Source: Mycolicibacillus parakoreensis (lineage in GTDB: Bacteria > Actinomycetota > Actinomycetes > Mycobacteriales > Mycobacteriaceae). Taken from it: DNA of 64,000 nucleotides. Numbering within the stretch: position 1 is the stretch's first letter; each line of letters begins with the position of its first letter. Below, piece after piece: positions 28,587 to 46,600 of the stretch. The translations under genes were made by a program, and so were the position numbers. Location of the stretch: contig NZ_CP092365.1 in NCBI RefSeq assembly GCF_022370835.2, forward strand, positions 186,001 through 250,000, written 5' to 3'. The notes beneath the pieces are model-generated. The model had not been told where the DNA came from. It saw only the letters and a program-made list of their open reading frames with translations, and did not search any database.

Positions 28587-29474
28587 ATGAGGGCCGGGAC
28601 GATTCTGCTGCGGACAGTGAGTGCGGTCGCGCTGGCGCTGGGCCTGGCCCTGGCGGCCGCGCCGGCCCGCGCCGACGGGGTGGAGCAGCTGATGGTGCCG
28701 TCGGCGGCGATGGGCCGCGACATCCCGGTCAGCTTCCAGGCCGGCGGGCCGCACGCGGTGTTCCTGCTCGACGCGTTCAACGCCGCCCCCGACGTGAGCA
28801 ACTGGGTCACCGCCGGCAACGCGATGGGCACCCTGGCCGGCACCGGGCTGTCGGTGGTGGCCCCCGCCGGCGGCGCCTACAGCCTCTACACCAACTGGGA
28901 GCAGGACGGCAGCAAGCAGTGGGAGACGTTCCTCGCCGACGAGCTGCCCAACTGGCTGGCCGCCAACAAGGGTCTGGCGCCGGGTGGGCACGCCATCGTC
29001 GGCGCCTCCCAGGGCGGCACCGGGGCGATGACGATGGCGGTGTTCCACCCCGACCGGTTCGGCTACGCCGGCTCGCTGTCGGGGTTCCTCTACCCGTCGT
29101 CGACCTGGGAGAACGGTGCCATCACCGCCGGGCTGGCCCAGTTCGGCGGTGTGGACGCCAACGGCATGTGGGGCGCGCCGCAGCTGGGGCGGTGGAAGTG
29201 GCACGACCCCTACGTGCACGCCAACATGTTGGCCGCCAACAACACCCGGGTCTGGGTGTTCAGCCCCGGCACCACCACCGCCAGCGACCCGGCGGCGATG
29301 ATCGGTGCGGCCGCCGAGGCCCAGGGCAGCGGCCGGCAGTTCTTCCAGCAGTACCGCAACGCCGGCGGGCACAACGGGCACTTCGACTTCCCGCCCAGCG
29401 GCGACCACGGCTGGTCGTCGTGGGCACCGCAGCTGGGCGCGATGTCCGGCGACATCGTCGCCGCCATCGGCTGA
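28587..29474 (+). CDS. fbpD: MPT51/FbpD antigen-85-like secreted protein
   Basis: A 295-residue secreted paralogue of antigen 85, with signal peptide MRAGTILLRTVSAVALALGL and cleavage after APARA near residue 27. The mature part begins [23 protein letters not shown]51 of M. tuberculosis is considered catalytically inactive because triad residues are lost. Here Ser141 occupies the nucleophile position (VGASQGGTG) and His274 the His position (SGDHGWSSW); the Glu position is not conserved (AAMIGAAAEAQ). It therefore looks partly restored or less degenerate. The ATG at 28587 is used because upstream in-frame sequence lacks a signal peptide. It follows fbpA by 168 nt and precedes the cutinase-like gene. 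Confidence 0.92.
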   Translation: MRAGTILLRTVSAVALALGLALAAAPARADGVEQLMVPSAAMGRDIPVSFQAGGPHAVFLLDAFNAAPDVSNWVTAGNAMGTLAGTGLSVVAPAGGAYSLYTNWEQDGSKQWETFLADELPNWLAANKGLAPGGHAIVGASQGGTGAMTMAVFHPDRFGYAGSLSGFLYPSSTWENGAITAGLAQFGGVDANGMWGAPQLGRWKWHDPYVHANMLAANNTRVWVFSPGTTTASDPAAMIGAAAEAQGSGRQFFQQYRNAGGHNGHFDFPPSGDHGWSSWAPQLGAMSGDIVAAIG

Positions 29475-29591
29475 GCCCAACCGGCGTCGCGCACCGGGGC
29501 GCCGCCTCGCCGCGGTGGGGCCCCACCGGGACGGTCGGTACCGTGGAAACGCAGTCCGACCGACCCTGGCGAGCAGGAGACCCGCACACCG

Positions 29592-30605
29592 ATGGCCACC
29601 ACCTCGCGGCGCAAACGCCACCGCATCCTCGGCTTGATCGCCGCCGCCGCGATGGCCGTGGCCGTCGCCCTGGTCATCTGGGTGGTGATCATCGCCATCC
29701 GCATGCCGTCGAGCCCGCCGCCGGCCGCCGAGCAGCCCGGCGGGGTGCCGCCGACGTCGTCGACCCCGCGGGCGAAGAAGCCGCGCCCGGCGTTCCAGGA
29801 CGCCAGCTGCCCGGACGTGCAACTGCTGTCGATCCCGGGCACCTGGGAGTCGTCGCGCACCGACGATCCCCTCAACCCCGACCAGTTTCCGATCGCGTTG
29901 CTGCTCAACGTGACCCGCCCGATCGCCCACGATTTCGACGCCGCCCGGGTGCAGACCTACACGGTGCCCTACACCGCGCAGTTCCATAACCCGCTCAGCA
30001 ACGACAAGCAGATGTCCTACAACGACAGCCGCGCCGAGGGCACCCGCGCCGCGGTCAAGGCGATGACCGAGATGAACGACAAGTGCCCGCTCACCCGCTA
30101 CGTGGTGATCGGGTTCTCCCAGGGCGCGGTGATCGCCGGGGACCTGGCCAACAGCATCGGCACCGGCAAGGGCCCGGTCGACGAGGACCTGGTGTTGGGG
30201 GTGACGCTGATCGCCGACGGGCGCCGCCAGGACGGGGTGGGCCAGTTCATCGGCCCCAACCCGCCCGGGCAGGGCGCGGAGATCACGTTGAGCGAGGTGC
30301 CGATGCTCTCCGGGCTGGGGCTGACCATGACCGGGCCGCGCCCGGGCGGTTTCGGCGCGCTGAAGGACCGCACCTACGAGATCTGCGGTGAGGGCGACCT
30401 GATCTGTGCCGCGCCGCGCGAGGCGTTCTCGATCGCCAACCTGCCGGCCACCCTCGACACCCTGGCCGGGGGCGCGGCCAACCCGGTGCACGCGCTCTAC
30501 GCCACCACCGAGTTCTGGAGCATGGACGGCAAGCCGGCCACCGAATGGACCCTGGACTGGGCGCGCCGGCTCATCGACAACGCCCCGCATCCCCCGCACG
30601 GGTGA
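29592..30605 (+). CDS. Cutinase-like lipase of the mycolic acid locus (Rv3802c / Culp6-like)
   Basis: A 337-residue membrane-anchored serine hydrolase. A single N-terminal helix ([20 protein letters not shown], about 12-35) anchors it outside the membrane, followed by a Pro-rich spacer. The cutinase domain begins [19 protein letters not shown]. The nucleophile elbow is [15 protein letters not shown]. The late Cys pair and Asp are in [13 protein letters not shown], and the His is probably within [13 protein letters not shown]. In M. tuberculosis this protein has thioesterase and phospholipase activity, is essential, and influences mycolate content. The gene lies between fbpD and fadD32, as in other mycobacteria. 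Confidence 0.92.
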   Translation: MATTSRRKRHRILGLIAAAAMAVAVALVIWVVIIAIRMPSSPPPAAEQPGGVPPTSSTPRAKKPRPAFQDASCPDVQLLSIPGTWESSRTDDPLNPDQFPIALLLNVTRPIAHDFDAARVQTYTVPYTAQFHNPLSNDKQMSYNDSRAEGTRAAVKAMTEMNDKCPLTRYVVIGFSQGAVIAGDLANSIGTGKGPVDEDLVLGVTLIADGRRQDGVGQFIGPNPPGQGAEITLSEVPMLSGLGLTMTGPRPGGFGALKDRTYEICGEGDLICAAPREAFSIANLPATLDTLAGGAANPVHALYATTEFWSMDGKPATEWTLDWARRLIDNAPHPPHG

Positions 30606-30807
30606 GGGCGCCGGGCGGGCGGCGCGTTGATTTGGCCCGCGCGCCCCGAGACCTTTAACATTAAGAAAGAATTAAGAGCAGGTGGCGTCGGTCGGCTCGG
30701 CCGCGCAGCCGGGTCGCGTCGGTACCATCTGGGCGAACGGTGCCGGCAGCGTGGCTGCCCGAACAGCGGGCCCACCGCCGCAACGAGGCGTCGACAGGAG
30801 AGTGGTA

Positions 30808-32718
30808 ATGGCCCAGGGATCCCAGTTGGGGTACCGCAACCCGTTCATCAAGGACGGCAAGATCAGGTTCCCCGAACATGGCAGCCTGGTCCGTCACGTC
30901 GAACGGTGGGCGTCGGTGCGCGGCGACAAGCTGGCCTACCGGTTTCTGGACTTCTCCAGCGAGCGCGACGGTGTCGCCCGCGACATCTCCTGGGCGGAGT
31001 TCGGTGCCCGCAACCGCGCGATCGGGGCCCGGCTGCAGCAGGTCACCCAGCCCGGCGACCGGGTGGCGATCCTGTGCTCGCAGAACATCGAGTACCTGAT
31101 CGCGTTCTTCGGCACCCTGTATTCCGGGCGGATCGCGGTGCCGCTGTTCGACCCGGCCGAGCCCGGCCACGTCGGCCGGTTGCACGCCGTTCTCGACGAC
31201 TGCGAGCCGGCGGCGATCCTGACCACCAGCGACTCCGCCGAAGGGGTCCGCAAGTTCTTCCGCAGCCGGCCCGCCAAGGAGCGCCCGCGCATCATCGCCG
31301 TCGACGCGGTGCCCAACGAGGTCGCCGCCACCTGGGAGCTGACCCCGGCCGACGAGGACACCATCGCCTACCTGCAGTACACCTCCGGGTCGACCCGCAC
31401 CCCCACCGGGGTGCAGATCACCCACCTGAACCTGCCGACCAACGTGGTGCAGGTGATGCACGCGCTGGAGGGCCGGGAAGGCGACCGCGGGGTGACCTGG
31501 CTGCCGTTCTTCCACGACATGGGGCTGATCACCGTCATGCTCTCCCCGGTCATCGGCCACCACATCACGTTCATGACCCCGGCGGCGTTCGTGCGCCGGC
31601 CCGGCCGCTGGATCCGGGAGATGGCCCGCAAACCCGACGACGAGGGCATGGTGTACTCGGTGGCGCCGAACTTCGCCTTCGAGCACGCCGCGGCCCGCGG
31701 GCTGCCCCGCGACGGCGAGGAGCCGCTGGATCTGAGCAACGTCAAGGCGATCCTCAACGGCTCCGAGCCGGTGTCGGCGTCGTCGCTGCGCAAGTTCAAC
31801 GAGGCGTTCGGCCCGTACGGGTTCGCCGAGAAGGCGATCAAACCGTCCTACGGGCTGGCCGAGGCGACCCTGTTCGTCTCCACCACCCCGATGGAGGAGG
31901 CGCCGAAGATCATCCACGTCGACCGCGACGCGCTGAACAAGAACAGCTTCATCGAGGTGGCCGCCGACGCCCCGACCGCGGTCGCGCAGGCCTCCGCCGG
32001 CCGCATCGGGGTCGACGAGTGGGCGGTCATCGTCGACGCCGAGACCGGCGCCGAGCTGCCCGACGGCCAGATCGGGGAGGTCTGGCTGCACGGTAAAAAC
32101 ATGGGCACCGGCTACTGGAACAAGCCCGCCGAGACCGTCGAGACCTTCCAGAACCCGTTGACCTCGCGGATCGAGGACTCCCACGCCGAGGGCGCCGACG
32201 AGGACGCGCGGTGGGTGCGCACCGGCGACTACGGCACCTTCTACGACAAGGACCTCTACATCACCGGCCGGGTCAAGGACCTGGTGATCGTCGACGGGCG
32301 CAACCACTACCCGCAGGATTTGGAGTACTCCGCGCAGGAGGCCAGCCGGGCGGTGCGCCCCGGGTTCGTGGCGGCGTTCTCGGTGCCGGCCAACCAGCTG
32401 CCGGCGGCGGTCTTCGACAACCCGCACTCGGGGCTGACCTACGACGCCGACGATTCCTCCGAACAGCTGGTGATCGTCGCCGAGCGGGCTCCGGGCACCC
32501 ACAAGCTCGATCAGCAGCCCATCGCCGACGACATCCGGGCGGCGATCGCGGTGCGTCACGGGGTCACGGTGCGCGACGTGCTGCTGGTGCAGGCCGGCTC
32601 GGTGCCGCGCACCTCCAGCGGCAAGATCGGCCGTCGCGCCTGCCGTGGCGCCTACATCGACGGCAGCCTGCGCGGCGGCTACGCTTCCCCGAACGCCTTC
32701 CCCGACCAGGCGCAATGA
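30808..32718 (+). CDS. fadD32: Long-chain fatty acyl-AMP ligase FadD32
   Basis: Activates the meromycolic acid as acyl-AMP and loads it on the N-terminal ACP of Pks13. The 636-residue FAAL shows the ATP-binding motif [15 protein letters not shown], the [11 protein letters not shown] segment, and the A5-A8 region [15 protein letters not shown]...RTGDYGTFY...[18 protein letters not shown]. The FAAL-specific insertion after the catalytic core is implied by the length. The C-terminus has the usual catalytic-Lys region ([18 protein letters not shown]). AGGAG lies 9 nt before the ATG, and the AT-rich stretch at 30651-30680 upstream may be part of the promoter. It is followed by pks13 after 58 nt. 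Confidence 0.97.
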   Translation: MAQGSQLGYRNPFIKDGKIRFPEHGSLVRHVERWASVRGDKLAYRFLDFSSERDGVARDISWAEFGARNRAIGARLQQVTQPGDRVAILCSQNIEYLIAFFGTLYSGRIAVPLFDPAEPGHVGRLHAVLDDCEPAAILTTSDSAEGVRKFFRSRPAKERPRIIAVDAVPNEVAATWELTPADEDTIAYLQYTSGSTRTPTGVQITHLNLPTNVVQVMHALEGREGDRGVTWLPFFHDMGLITVMLSPVIGHHITFMTPAAFVRRPGRWIREMARKPDDEGMVYSVAPNFAFEHAAARGLPRDGEEPLDLSNVKAILNGSEPVSASSLRKFNEAFGPYGFAEKAIKPSYGLAEATLFVSTTPMEEAPKIIHVDRDALNKNSFIEVAADAPTAVAQASAGRIGVDEWAVIVDAETGAELPDGQIGEVWLHGKNMGTGYWNKPAETVETFQNPLTSRIEDSHAEGADEDARWVRTGDYGTFYDKDLYITGRVKDLVIVDGRNHYPQDLEYSAQEASRAVRPGFVAAFSVPANQLPAAVFDNPHSGLTYDADDSSEQLVIVAERAPGTHKLDQQPIADDIRAAIAVRHGVTVRDVLLVQAGSVPRTSSGKIGRRACRGAYIDGSLRGGYASPNAFPDQAQ

Positions 32719-32776
32719 TCCCGCCGGTCGGGCTGCATCCCCGAACCGTGGCGCAGCCACGAGGTAAGGCCCGAAT

Positions 32777-38106
<5,330 letters not shown>

Positions 38107-38110
<4 letters not shown>

Positions 38111-39678
38111 GCACACCCGCGCAGCCGGAGCGCAAAACCACCGCCGAACTCGTGGCCGAGCTGCACGAGAAGCTGGCTCAGGCCGCCGAGCCCGGCGGGC
38201 AGAAGGCGATCGCCAAGCGGGAGAAGAAGGGCATCCCCAGCGCGCGGGCCCGCATCCACGCGCTGCTGGACCCGGGCAGCTTCTTGGAGATCGGCGCGCT
38301 GTGCAAGACCCCCGGGGACCCCGACGCGCTCTACGGTGACGGGGTGGTCACCGGGCACGGCCGGATCGACGGCCGTCCGGTCGGGGTGTTCAGCCACGAC
38401 CAGACGGTCTTCCAGGGCTCGGTGGGGGAGATGTTCGGGCGCAAGGTCGCCAAGCTGATGGAGTGGGTGGCGATGGTGGGCTGCCCGATCATCGGCATCA
38501 ACGACTCCGCCGGGGCGCGCATCCAGGACGCGGTCACCTCGCTGGCCTGGTACGCCGAGCTGGGGCGCCGCCACGAGATGCTGCGCGGACTGGTGCCCGA
38601 GATCTCCATCATCCTCGGCAAATGCGCCGGCGGGGCGGTGTATTCGCCGATCCAGACCGACCTGGTGGTCGCGGTGCGCGACCAGGGCTACATGTTCATC
38701 ACCGGCCCCGACGTGATCAAGGACGTCACCGGTGAGGACGTCAGCCTCGACGAGCTCGGCGGCGCGGACAACCAGGCCCGCTACGGCAACATCCACCAGG
38801 TCGTCGCCGATGAGGCCGAGGCCTTCGCCTACGTGCGCGACTACCTGTCGTTTCTGCCCTCCAACCACTTCGACGACCCGCCGATCGTCAACCCGGGTCT
38901 GGAGCCGGAGATCACCCCGCACGATCTGGAGCTGGACGCGATCGTGCCGGATTCGGACAACACCGCCTACGACATGCAGGAGATCCTGCTGCGCCTCTTC
39001 GACGACGGCGACGTGTTCGACGTCGGCGCCCAGCGCGGCCCGGCGATGATCACCGCGTTCGCCCGCGTCGACGGGCGCCCGGTCGGGGTGGTCGCCAACC
39101 AGCCGATGTTCATGTCGGGGGCGGTCGACAACGAGGCCTCCGACAAGGCGGCCGGGTTCATCCGGTTCTGCGACTCCTACAACCTGCCGCTGGTGTTCGT
39201 CGTCGACACCCCCGGCGCGATGCCCGGCGTCGAGCAGGAGAAGGGCGGCATCATCAAACGGGGCGGGCGCTTCTTCAACGCGATCGTGGAGGCCGACGTG
39301 CCGAAGGTGACGATCGTGGTGCGCAAGGCCTACGGCGGCGGCTACGCGGTGATGGGCTCCAAACAGCTCTCCGCGGACCTCAACTTCGCCTGGCCGACCG
39401 CGCGGATCGCGGTGATCGGGGCCGACGGCGCCGCGCAGCTGCTGATGAAACGCTTCCCCGACCCGACCACGCCGGAGGCCCAGGAGGTCAAGCGGCAGTT
39501 CATCGCCGGCTACAACGAGAACATGGCGATCCCGTGGACCGCCGCCGAGCGCGGCTACATCGACGGGGTGATCCAGCCGCACGAGACCCGGCTGCTGCTG
39601 CGCCGGTCGCTGCGGCTGCTGCGCGACAAGCAGAACGGGCCGAAGGTGCAGCGCAAACACGGTCTGCTGCCCATCTGA
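38107..39678 (+). CDS. accD4: Acyl-CoA carboxylase beta subunit AccD4
   Basis: Carboxyltransferase subunit that, with the AccA3 biotin subunit and AccD5/AccE5 in M. tuberculosis, carboxylates the C24-C26 acyl-CoA used by Pks13 as the alpha branch. The 523-residue protein has two crotonase-like halves. [20 protein letters not shown] and [13 protein letters not shown] fix the N-half. [16 protein letters not shown] is the first oxyanion region. In the C-half, [20 protein letters not shown] and [17 protein letters not shown] provide the second oxyanion hole and biotin site. The ATGA overlap with pks13 couples the two. It is the last gene of the mycolate cluster here. Confidence 0.97.
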
Positions 39679-39762
39679 TCGATTCGGCGCCGCCCGCCGG
39701 TTGACGGCGTCGGCTACTGTGGGGTCAGTCCGGTCGCGTTCGGCTGGACGACCACAACCACA

Positions 39763-39852
39763 CACCGCACGGGAGTGCCCGCTGGAGGGCGCTGAGAGGA
39801 CGGCTAGTGCCGTCGACCGTCTGAACCTGACCGGATCATGCCGGCGTAGGGA
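39763..39852 (+). promoter_or_regulatory. TPP (thi-box) riboswitch upstream of thiC
   Basis: The conserved thi-box elements are all in order: CACGGGAGTGCCCG, GCGCTGAGAGGA, the stem GACGGCTAGTGCCGTC, GTCTGAACCTGACCGGAT, and CATGCCGGCGTAGGGAG. The last element carries the AGGGAG Shine-Dalgarno for thiC, so TPP binding should mask it and block translation. A TACTGT -10 box lies at 39715-39720, about 45 nt upstream. Confidence 0.97.
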
Positions 39853-39856
39853 GTGA

Positions 39857-41522
<1,666 letters not shown>

Positions 41523-41871
41523 GGGTGGCGTGGCGCGGTGAGACGCGCCGTGACACCGCCGACGGCCGTTGGGATTTCGTCACCGTTTCGTGACCGGACA
41601 CCCCGGGGTCCGACATCAGTGTAATTCGCCGTCGGTGCAGGTCGTCGCGGGTTTTTCACGAATTGGCGTGGTATCGGGGAGATCTCGGGTCGATAAGTGT
41701 CTTGTAACACTTTGGCAACACCGGCAACACGCGCCTCAGAGGAATTATCGTGTTCTGCGGGCGATCCCGTGACGGGCTCGCCGTCGAGGCTCTCACCGGC
41801 CGGGCGTCGCCGCATGCCCGGGCCGCACCGATCGCCTGCGGGGGTCTCCGGCGGCGTGAGGGGAGGCAGCC
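41523..41871 (+). other. Non-coding region between thiC and the transporter
   Basis: About 350 nt without a credible gene. A weak stem (GCGGTG at 41535 with CACCGC at 41554) may terminate thiC. Farther on are AT-richer stretches such as TCTTGTAACACTTTGGCAAC (41699-41718) that could hold the transporter promoter, and a long GC-rich leader. No recognised riboswitch fits it. Confidence 0.4.
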
Positions 41872-41895
41872 ATGTGTGGCGGTGGCGCCCGATGA
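41872..41895 (+). CDS. Possible 7-codon upstream ORF overlapping the transporter start
   Basis: A tiny ORF, MCGGGAR, begins with ATG behind GGGGAGG (the best ribosome site in the region) and stops in TGA that overlaps the transporter ATG (ATGA). Its GC-rich Gly codons and single Cys codon could meter translation of the transporter. This is only a positional argument. Confidence 0.35.
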   Translation: MCGGGAR

Positions 41896-43484
41896 CCCTC
41901 CAGGCGACACCGGCGGCGACCTCGCCGCCACGGCCGGCTCCGTCGGCGCCCGGCGCTGCTGAGCAGAAACGGCTGCTGCGCAAGGCGATTCTGGCGTCCT
42001 CGATCGGCAACGCCACCGAGTGGTACGACTACGGGGTCTACGCGGTGGTCGCGACCTATCTGACGCACGCGTTCTTCCCGGGCACCCTGGGCAACATCGG
42101 CACGATGGCCGGTTTCGCGGTGTCGTTCGTGCTGCGCCCGCTCGGCGGCATGGTGTGGGGGCCGATCGGGGACCGCTTCGGGCGCAAAGCGGTGCTGACC
42201 GCCACCATCTTGATGATCGCGGTGGCCACCACGTTGATCGGGGTGCTGCCCACCCACGCCGCCATCGGATGGTGGGCCCCGGGGCTGCTGATCGGCCTGC
42301 GCGTGGTGCAGGGGTTCTCCACCGGCGGCGAGTACGGCGGTGCGGCCACGTTCATGGCCGAATACGCCCCGGACCATCAACGCGGGCGGTACGGCAGCTT
42401 CCTGGAGTCCGGGGCGGTGGCCGGCTTCGTCGCCGGCAGCGCGGTGGTGCTGGCGTTGGAGGCGTTGCTCACCCCCGCGCAGATGGCGGACTGGGGCTGG
42501 CGGGTCCCGTTCCTGCTGGCCTTGCCGCTGGGCGTGATCGGCCTGGTGCTGCGCGCCAACATGGAGGAGACCCCGGTCTTCAAGGAGTGCCTGGCCGTCG
42601 ACGCGATCACCGGTTCGGCGTGGGAACGGCTCAAGGATCTGCTCACCAACTACACCCGGCCGATCACGGTGATGTTCGCGCTGGTGGTGGCGCTCAACCT
42701 GGTGGACTACACGCTGATCACCTACCAGCCGACCTATCTGCAGGCCACCCTGGGACTGGGGGAGCGCGGCCGCACCACCGTGGTGCTGGTGGGCGAGCTG
42801 GCGATGCTGGCCTGCATCCCGCTGGCCGGCCTGTGGTCGGATCGGGTGGGACGCAAGCCGCTGTGGCGGTTTTCGCTGCTGGGCCTGGCCGCGCTGGCGC
42901 TGCCGATGTACTGGCTGATGGGCCACGGGTTCGGCGGGGCGCTGATCGGATTCACCGTGCTGTGTGTGCTGTTCGCCGCCCCGCTGGCCACCGTGGCGGC
43001 CACCTTCCCGGCGATGTTTCCCACCCAGGTCCGCTACGCCGGGTTCGCGATCTCCTACAACGCGGCGGTCACCCTGTTCGGCGGCACCGCCCCGGTGGTG
43101 GCCGACACCGTCATCGAGACCACCGGCTGGACGCTGTTCCCGGCGGCCTACCTGATGCTGGCGGCGGTGATCGGGCTGGCCGCGCTGCGGTTCCTGCCCG
43201 AGACCGCGGGGTGCTCGCTGCGCGGCACCGACATCCCCGGTGTGGCCAGCGATCTGGAACGCGAGCTGCTGGAGTCGTTGGAGACCCGCCCGCTGGTGCT
43301 GCCGGCGGAGACCACGGTGCTGCCGACCATCCCGATCCCGATGCAGCTGCCCACCCTCGTGCTGGCCGGACCCGCACCCGAACCGGAGCCGACACTGGAT
43401 CTGGCGGCCTACTGGTCCGACGAGCCGATCCCGGCGAAAGCCAAACCCGTGCGGGTGGGCCCGCGCCCGCCGGGCCGCCGCTGA
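41892..43484 (+). CDS. MHS-family (ProP/KgtP-type) MFS transporter
   Basis: A 530-residue secondary transporter of the metabolite:H+ symporter group of the major facilitator superfamily, which takes up osmolytes or carboxylates such as proline, betaine or 2-oxoglutarate. Family signatures are SSIGNATEWYDYGVY before helix 1, the GDRFGRKAVL loop between helices 2 and 3, STGGEYGGAATFMAEYAP, and the second-half LWSDRVGRKPLWRF. There are about twelve helices and a Pro-rich C-terminal tail (PEPEPTLDLAAYW). The substrate cannot be assigned. The ATG at 41892 overlaps a tiny uORF; an upstream GTG would add residues with no family match. It converges with embB across a hairpin. Confidence 0.85.
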   Translation: MTLQATPAATSPPRPAPSAPGAAEQKRLLRKAILASSIGNATEWYDYGVYAVVATYLTHAFFPGTLGNIGTMAGFAVSFVLRPLGGMVWGPIGDRFGRKAVLTATILMIAVATTLIGVLPTHAAIGWWAPGLLIGLRVVQGFSTGGEYGGAATFMAEYAPDHQRGRYGSFLESGAVAGFVAGSAVVLALEALLTPAQMADWGWRVPFLLALPLGVIGLVLRANMEETPVFKECLAVDAITGSAWERLKDLLTNYTRPITVMFALVVALNLVDYTLITYQPTYLQATLGLGERGRTTVVLVGELAMLACIPLAGLWSDRVGRKPLWRFSLLGLAALALPMYWLMGHGFGGALIGFTVLCVLFAAPLATVAATFPAMFPTQVRYAGFAISYNAAVTLFGGTAPVVADTVIETTGWTLFPAAYLMLAAVIGLAALRFLPETAGCSLRGTDIPGVASDLERELLESLETRPLVLPAETTVLPTIPIPMQLPTLVLAGPAPEPEPTLDLAAYWSDEPIPAKAKPVRVGPRPPGRR

Positions 43485-43542
43485 GCCGCGCCACCGCCGG
43501 CGACACCGCCGGGGCGCCCCGCCGCTGGGCGACCCCGCCGCC

Positions 43543-43597
43543 GAGACTCACGTTTCTGTGCGTTTACGCGCGCCGAGCGCACAAAAACGTGAGTCTC
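43543..43597. terminator. Bidirectional hairpin between the transporter and embB
   Basis: A 20-nt arm, GAGACTCACGTTTCTGTGCG, pairs with CGCACAAAAACGTGAGTCTC with one mismatch; the loop is 15 nt. It lies between convergent genes, 59 nt beyond the transporter stop and 96 nt beyond the embB stop, and probably blocks read-through both ways. Confidence 0.7.
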
Positions 43598-43608
43598 AGC
43601 GGCAAAGT

Positions 43609-43640
43609 GGCGTGGCGGCGTGGCGGCGTGGCGGCGTGGC
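43609..43640. repeat. Four tandem 8-bp repeats (GGCGTGGC)
   Basis: GGCGTGGC occurs four times in perfect tandem and again in degenerate form at about 43650-43657, between the hairpin and the embB stop. It is a simple-sequence tract without coding potential. Confidence 0.9.
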
Positions 43641-43692
43641 GGCCTCACGGCGTGGCGGCAAAGCGGCGCGTGGGGCGGGCGCGGCGAGGAGT

Positions 43693-46600
43693 TTACGGCC
43701 CGATGCGGATGCGCCCGGACTTGTACAGCCCGCTGTGGGTGGCCGTCCCCAGCTCGATGTCGGCGGGCACCGCGTCGACGATGGTGTCGAACTTGCGCAG
43801 CGAGCCCCAATCGCGGCCCCAGTCATCAGAGAGGTAGGTGGCCATCACGTGGGCGCGCAGCAGCAGGTCGCTGATGCCCAACAGCCCGCCGTTGAGGCCG
43901 TCCTCCCAGGTGTCGGTGTCCTGTTTCTTGGCGGTGTAGTCCGGGGTGATGCGGTACTGCGGGACCTCGGTGACCCCGTTGGCGTGCAGCATCGGCTGCT
44001 GGCAGGGGAACGCCATGCCGACCGCCCAGTCCATCAACACCGGCGTGGTGGAACCGACATAGTCCTGCAGGGTGCGCAGTTGCGGCACCCGCGGCGGGGT
44101 CACCGCCACCCAATCGCCCGGCGTCAGCGACAGATCCTCGGCGACGATGCGCACCGCCACCGCCTCGGCCGGGATCGCCGCGCGCGGGAAGCGCAGGTTG
44201 CGCCACGACGGGGCCGGGCCCAGATCGTAGGGCTGCACCCGCCCGGCCGGCACCGGAGCCCCGTCGGGTCCGGCAGTCGCGTACTCCAATTCGACGGTCT
44301 GCCCGCTGGTGTGGGCGTTGAGCACGCTGTAGCCGGCGATGGTGCCGGCGGCGGTCACCACCACCAGCGGATGCTCGTCGGCGGCGTCACCGCCGGCCGG
44401 TTCCAGTGCGTACCACGCCGAGGTGAGCGTGCTCTGCTGCTGAGGGCCGCGGGCGAAGCTGCCGGCGACCGGGACCCGTGCCGGGTCCAGCCCGTAGGGC
44501 AGCGGCACCGTCGACCCGTTGACGCCGGGGCTGCTCAACTCGGTGGGGGCGTCCCAGTCGTAGTCGGTGCCCGGTTGCGGCAGCGTCATCCGGACCGCCT
44601 CGGCCACAATGTGTTCGGGCACGCCGTCGGCACTGAACCCGACCGGGTCGACCCCGGCGAGTGCGCCCAGCGGCCCCCACGCGTCGGCGCCGCCGGGCAT
44701 CGGCTCCAGGAATCCGTCGTTGGCGTCGGGTTCGACCAGCACGTAGTCGGCCAGCCCGCAGCCGCCGGTGAAGGCCCGCAGGTTCGCCCACCCGTTGGAG
44801 TAGGTCGGGTACTGGCGTACCACCCCGATCGCCATCGAGGCGACGAACACCACCACCATGAAGCCGGCGGCCACCGGGATCGGCGCGGCGGTCAACGCGG
44901 TAGTGATCCGATCCTCGCCGCGGCCCCGCGGCGCGAAATGCAGCCAGGCCGCCCAGAGCGCGGCCAGCACGAACAGCGCGAAGATCGCGGCGCTGACGCT
45001 GATGCCACCGATGCGCGGCATCGCGTTGTTGAACGGCACCCCGTAACTGGAGACGTACCACCAGCCGTTGGTGGTGGCGAAACACAGCGCCAACACGAAC
45101 AGCACCGCCGCCAGAAACGCCATCCGGTTGCGCGCCGAGCGCAGCACCTCCCGCGAGACCAGCACCGTGGTCAGCGCCGCCATCGCCGCGCCCACCGCGG
45201 CGAACAGCCCGAAGTGGTGCACCCACTTGGTGGGGGTGAACATCAGGAAGAACATGGTGCCGAAGATGACGCCCATCAGCCGCCACGCCGGCCCGCGCGC
45301 CACCCCGGCCACCCGGCCGCGGCGCAACATCATGAACATCGCCGAGAACAGGCACAGCGCGGTGATCAAAAAGCCGAACCGCCGCGACAGCGACCCGTCG
45401 ACGGTCGGCAGGATCAGGTAGTAGTAGCGCAGGTTCTCGGTGTACCAGGCCTGGCTGGGGCCGATCGCGCTGCGAACCCGGGTGGCCTCCAGCACCGTCG
45501 ACAGCGTCTGGTCGAAGAACACCACGGTCAAGATCACGAACCCGGCGGCCAGCAGCGGCATCACCAACGGCCAGGTGCCGACCAGGCGGTGGCGGCGCAC
45601 CAGGATCCGCAGCAGCGGACGGCCACCGGCCACCAGCGCGGCCACCGCGATCAGCCCGGTCGGCTGGATGCCGAGGGTGAACGCGGCGGCGATGATCGCC
45701 AGCGCGGCCGGGGTGAGCCGCCCGGAGGTCACCGCCCGCTCGATGAGCACATAGGTGATCAGCGAGCCGACCGCGATGATCGGCTCGGGACGCAGCCCGT
45801 TGTTGAACGGGAACCAGGCGGCCATCAGCACCATCGCCGCCGCCCATAGCGCCGGACGGCTGGTGGCCACGGCCGGCCCCAGCCGCGGCAGCACCTCGCG
45901 GCTGAGCAGCAGCCAGCACACCAGCGCGGCCAGCAGGTCGGGCAGCCGCATGAAGATGCTGGCGTCGCTGATGTGGGTCATCCAGGCCAGCAGGTTGTAG
46001 TACCAGCCGAACGGGTCCTCGGGGCTGCCGAACCAGCGGAAGTAGTTGCTCATGTAGCCGGCGTGGTCGGCGACGCGGGCCATGCCCAGGATGTAGCCGT
46101 CGTCGGAGGAGTTGGCGCCGATCACATGCCAGAGCCCGAACCCGGCGACCACGACCCCGTCGACGACGCCGAGCGTGCGCCACCGGGTGGGGATGAGCCG
46201 GCGCATCCGGCGCCCGTCGAGGCGGTCGAGGCGCCACAGCGCCAGCAGCGCAACGACGGTGGCGGTGATCGCCGCCAGGATCGCGGCGAGCTTCACCGCG
46301 GTCGGCTTGGTGGAGAACCGGGTGTCGATGGTGGCGGAGAGCTCCAGGCCCGCCGGGGCGGGGCCGGTCAGATCGGAGAACACCCCGACGATCTGCGGGC
46401 GCAGGTTCGGGTCGGCGAACCCGGTGTGCCACTCCCGGCCGGTTTTGGGGTCGGTCACCCCGACGAACGTGGCGTAGGTGCCGGCCTCGCTGGAGGTGAT
46501 CTCGATGCGCGAACAGCCGGCGGCCCCGGCGGTGCCGAGCACGCTGGACCGCGGCACGCTGGCCACCACGACGTTGCGCACGATCACGTCGACCCGCTTG

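Noticed and set aside
41697..41891. An upstream GTG start for the transporter
   Set aside because: It would add 65 residues with no transporter similarity before the conserved helix-1 region, and the ATG at 41892 follows a clear ribosome-site context.
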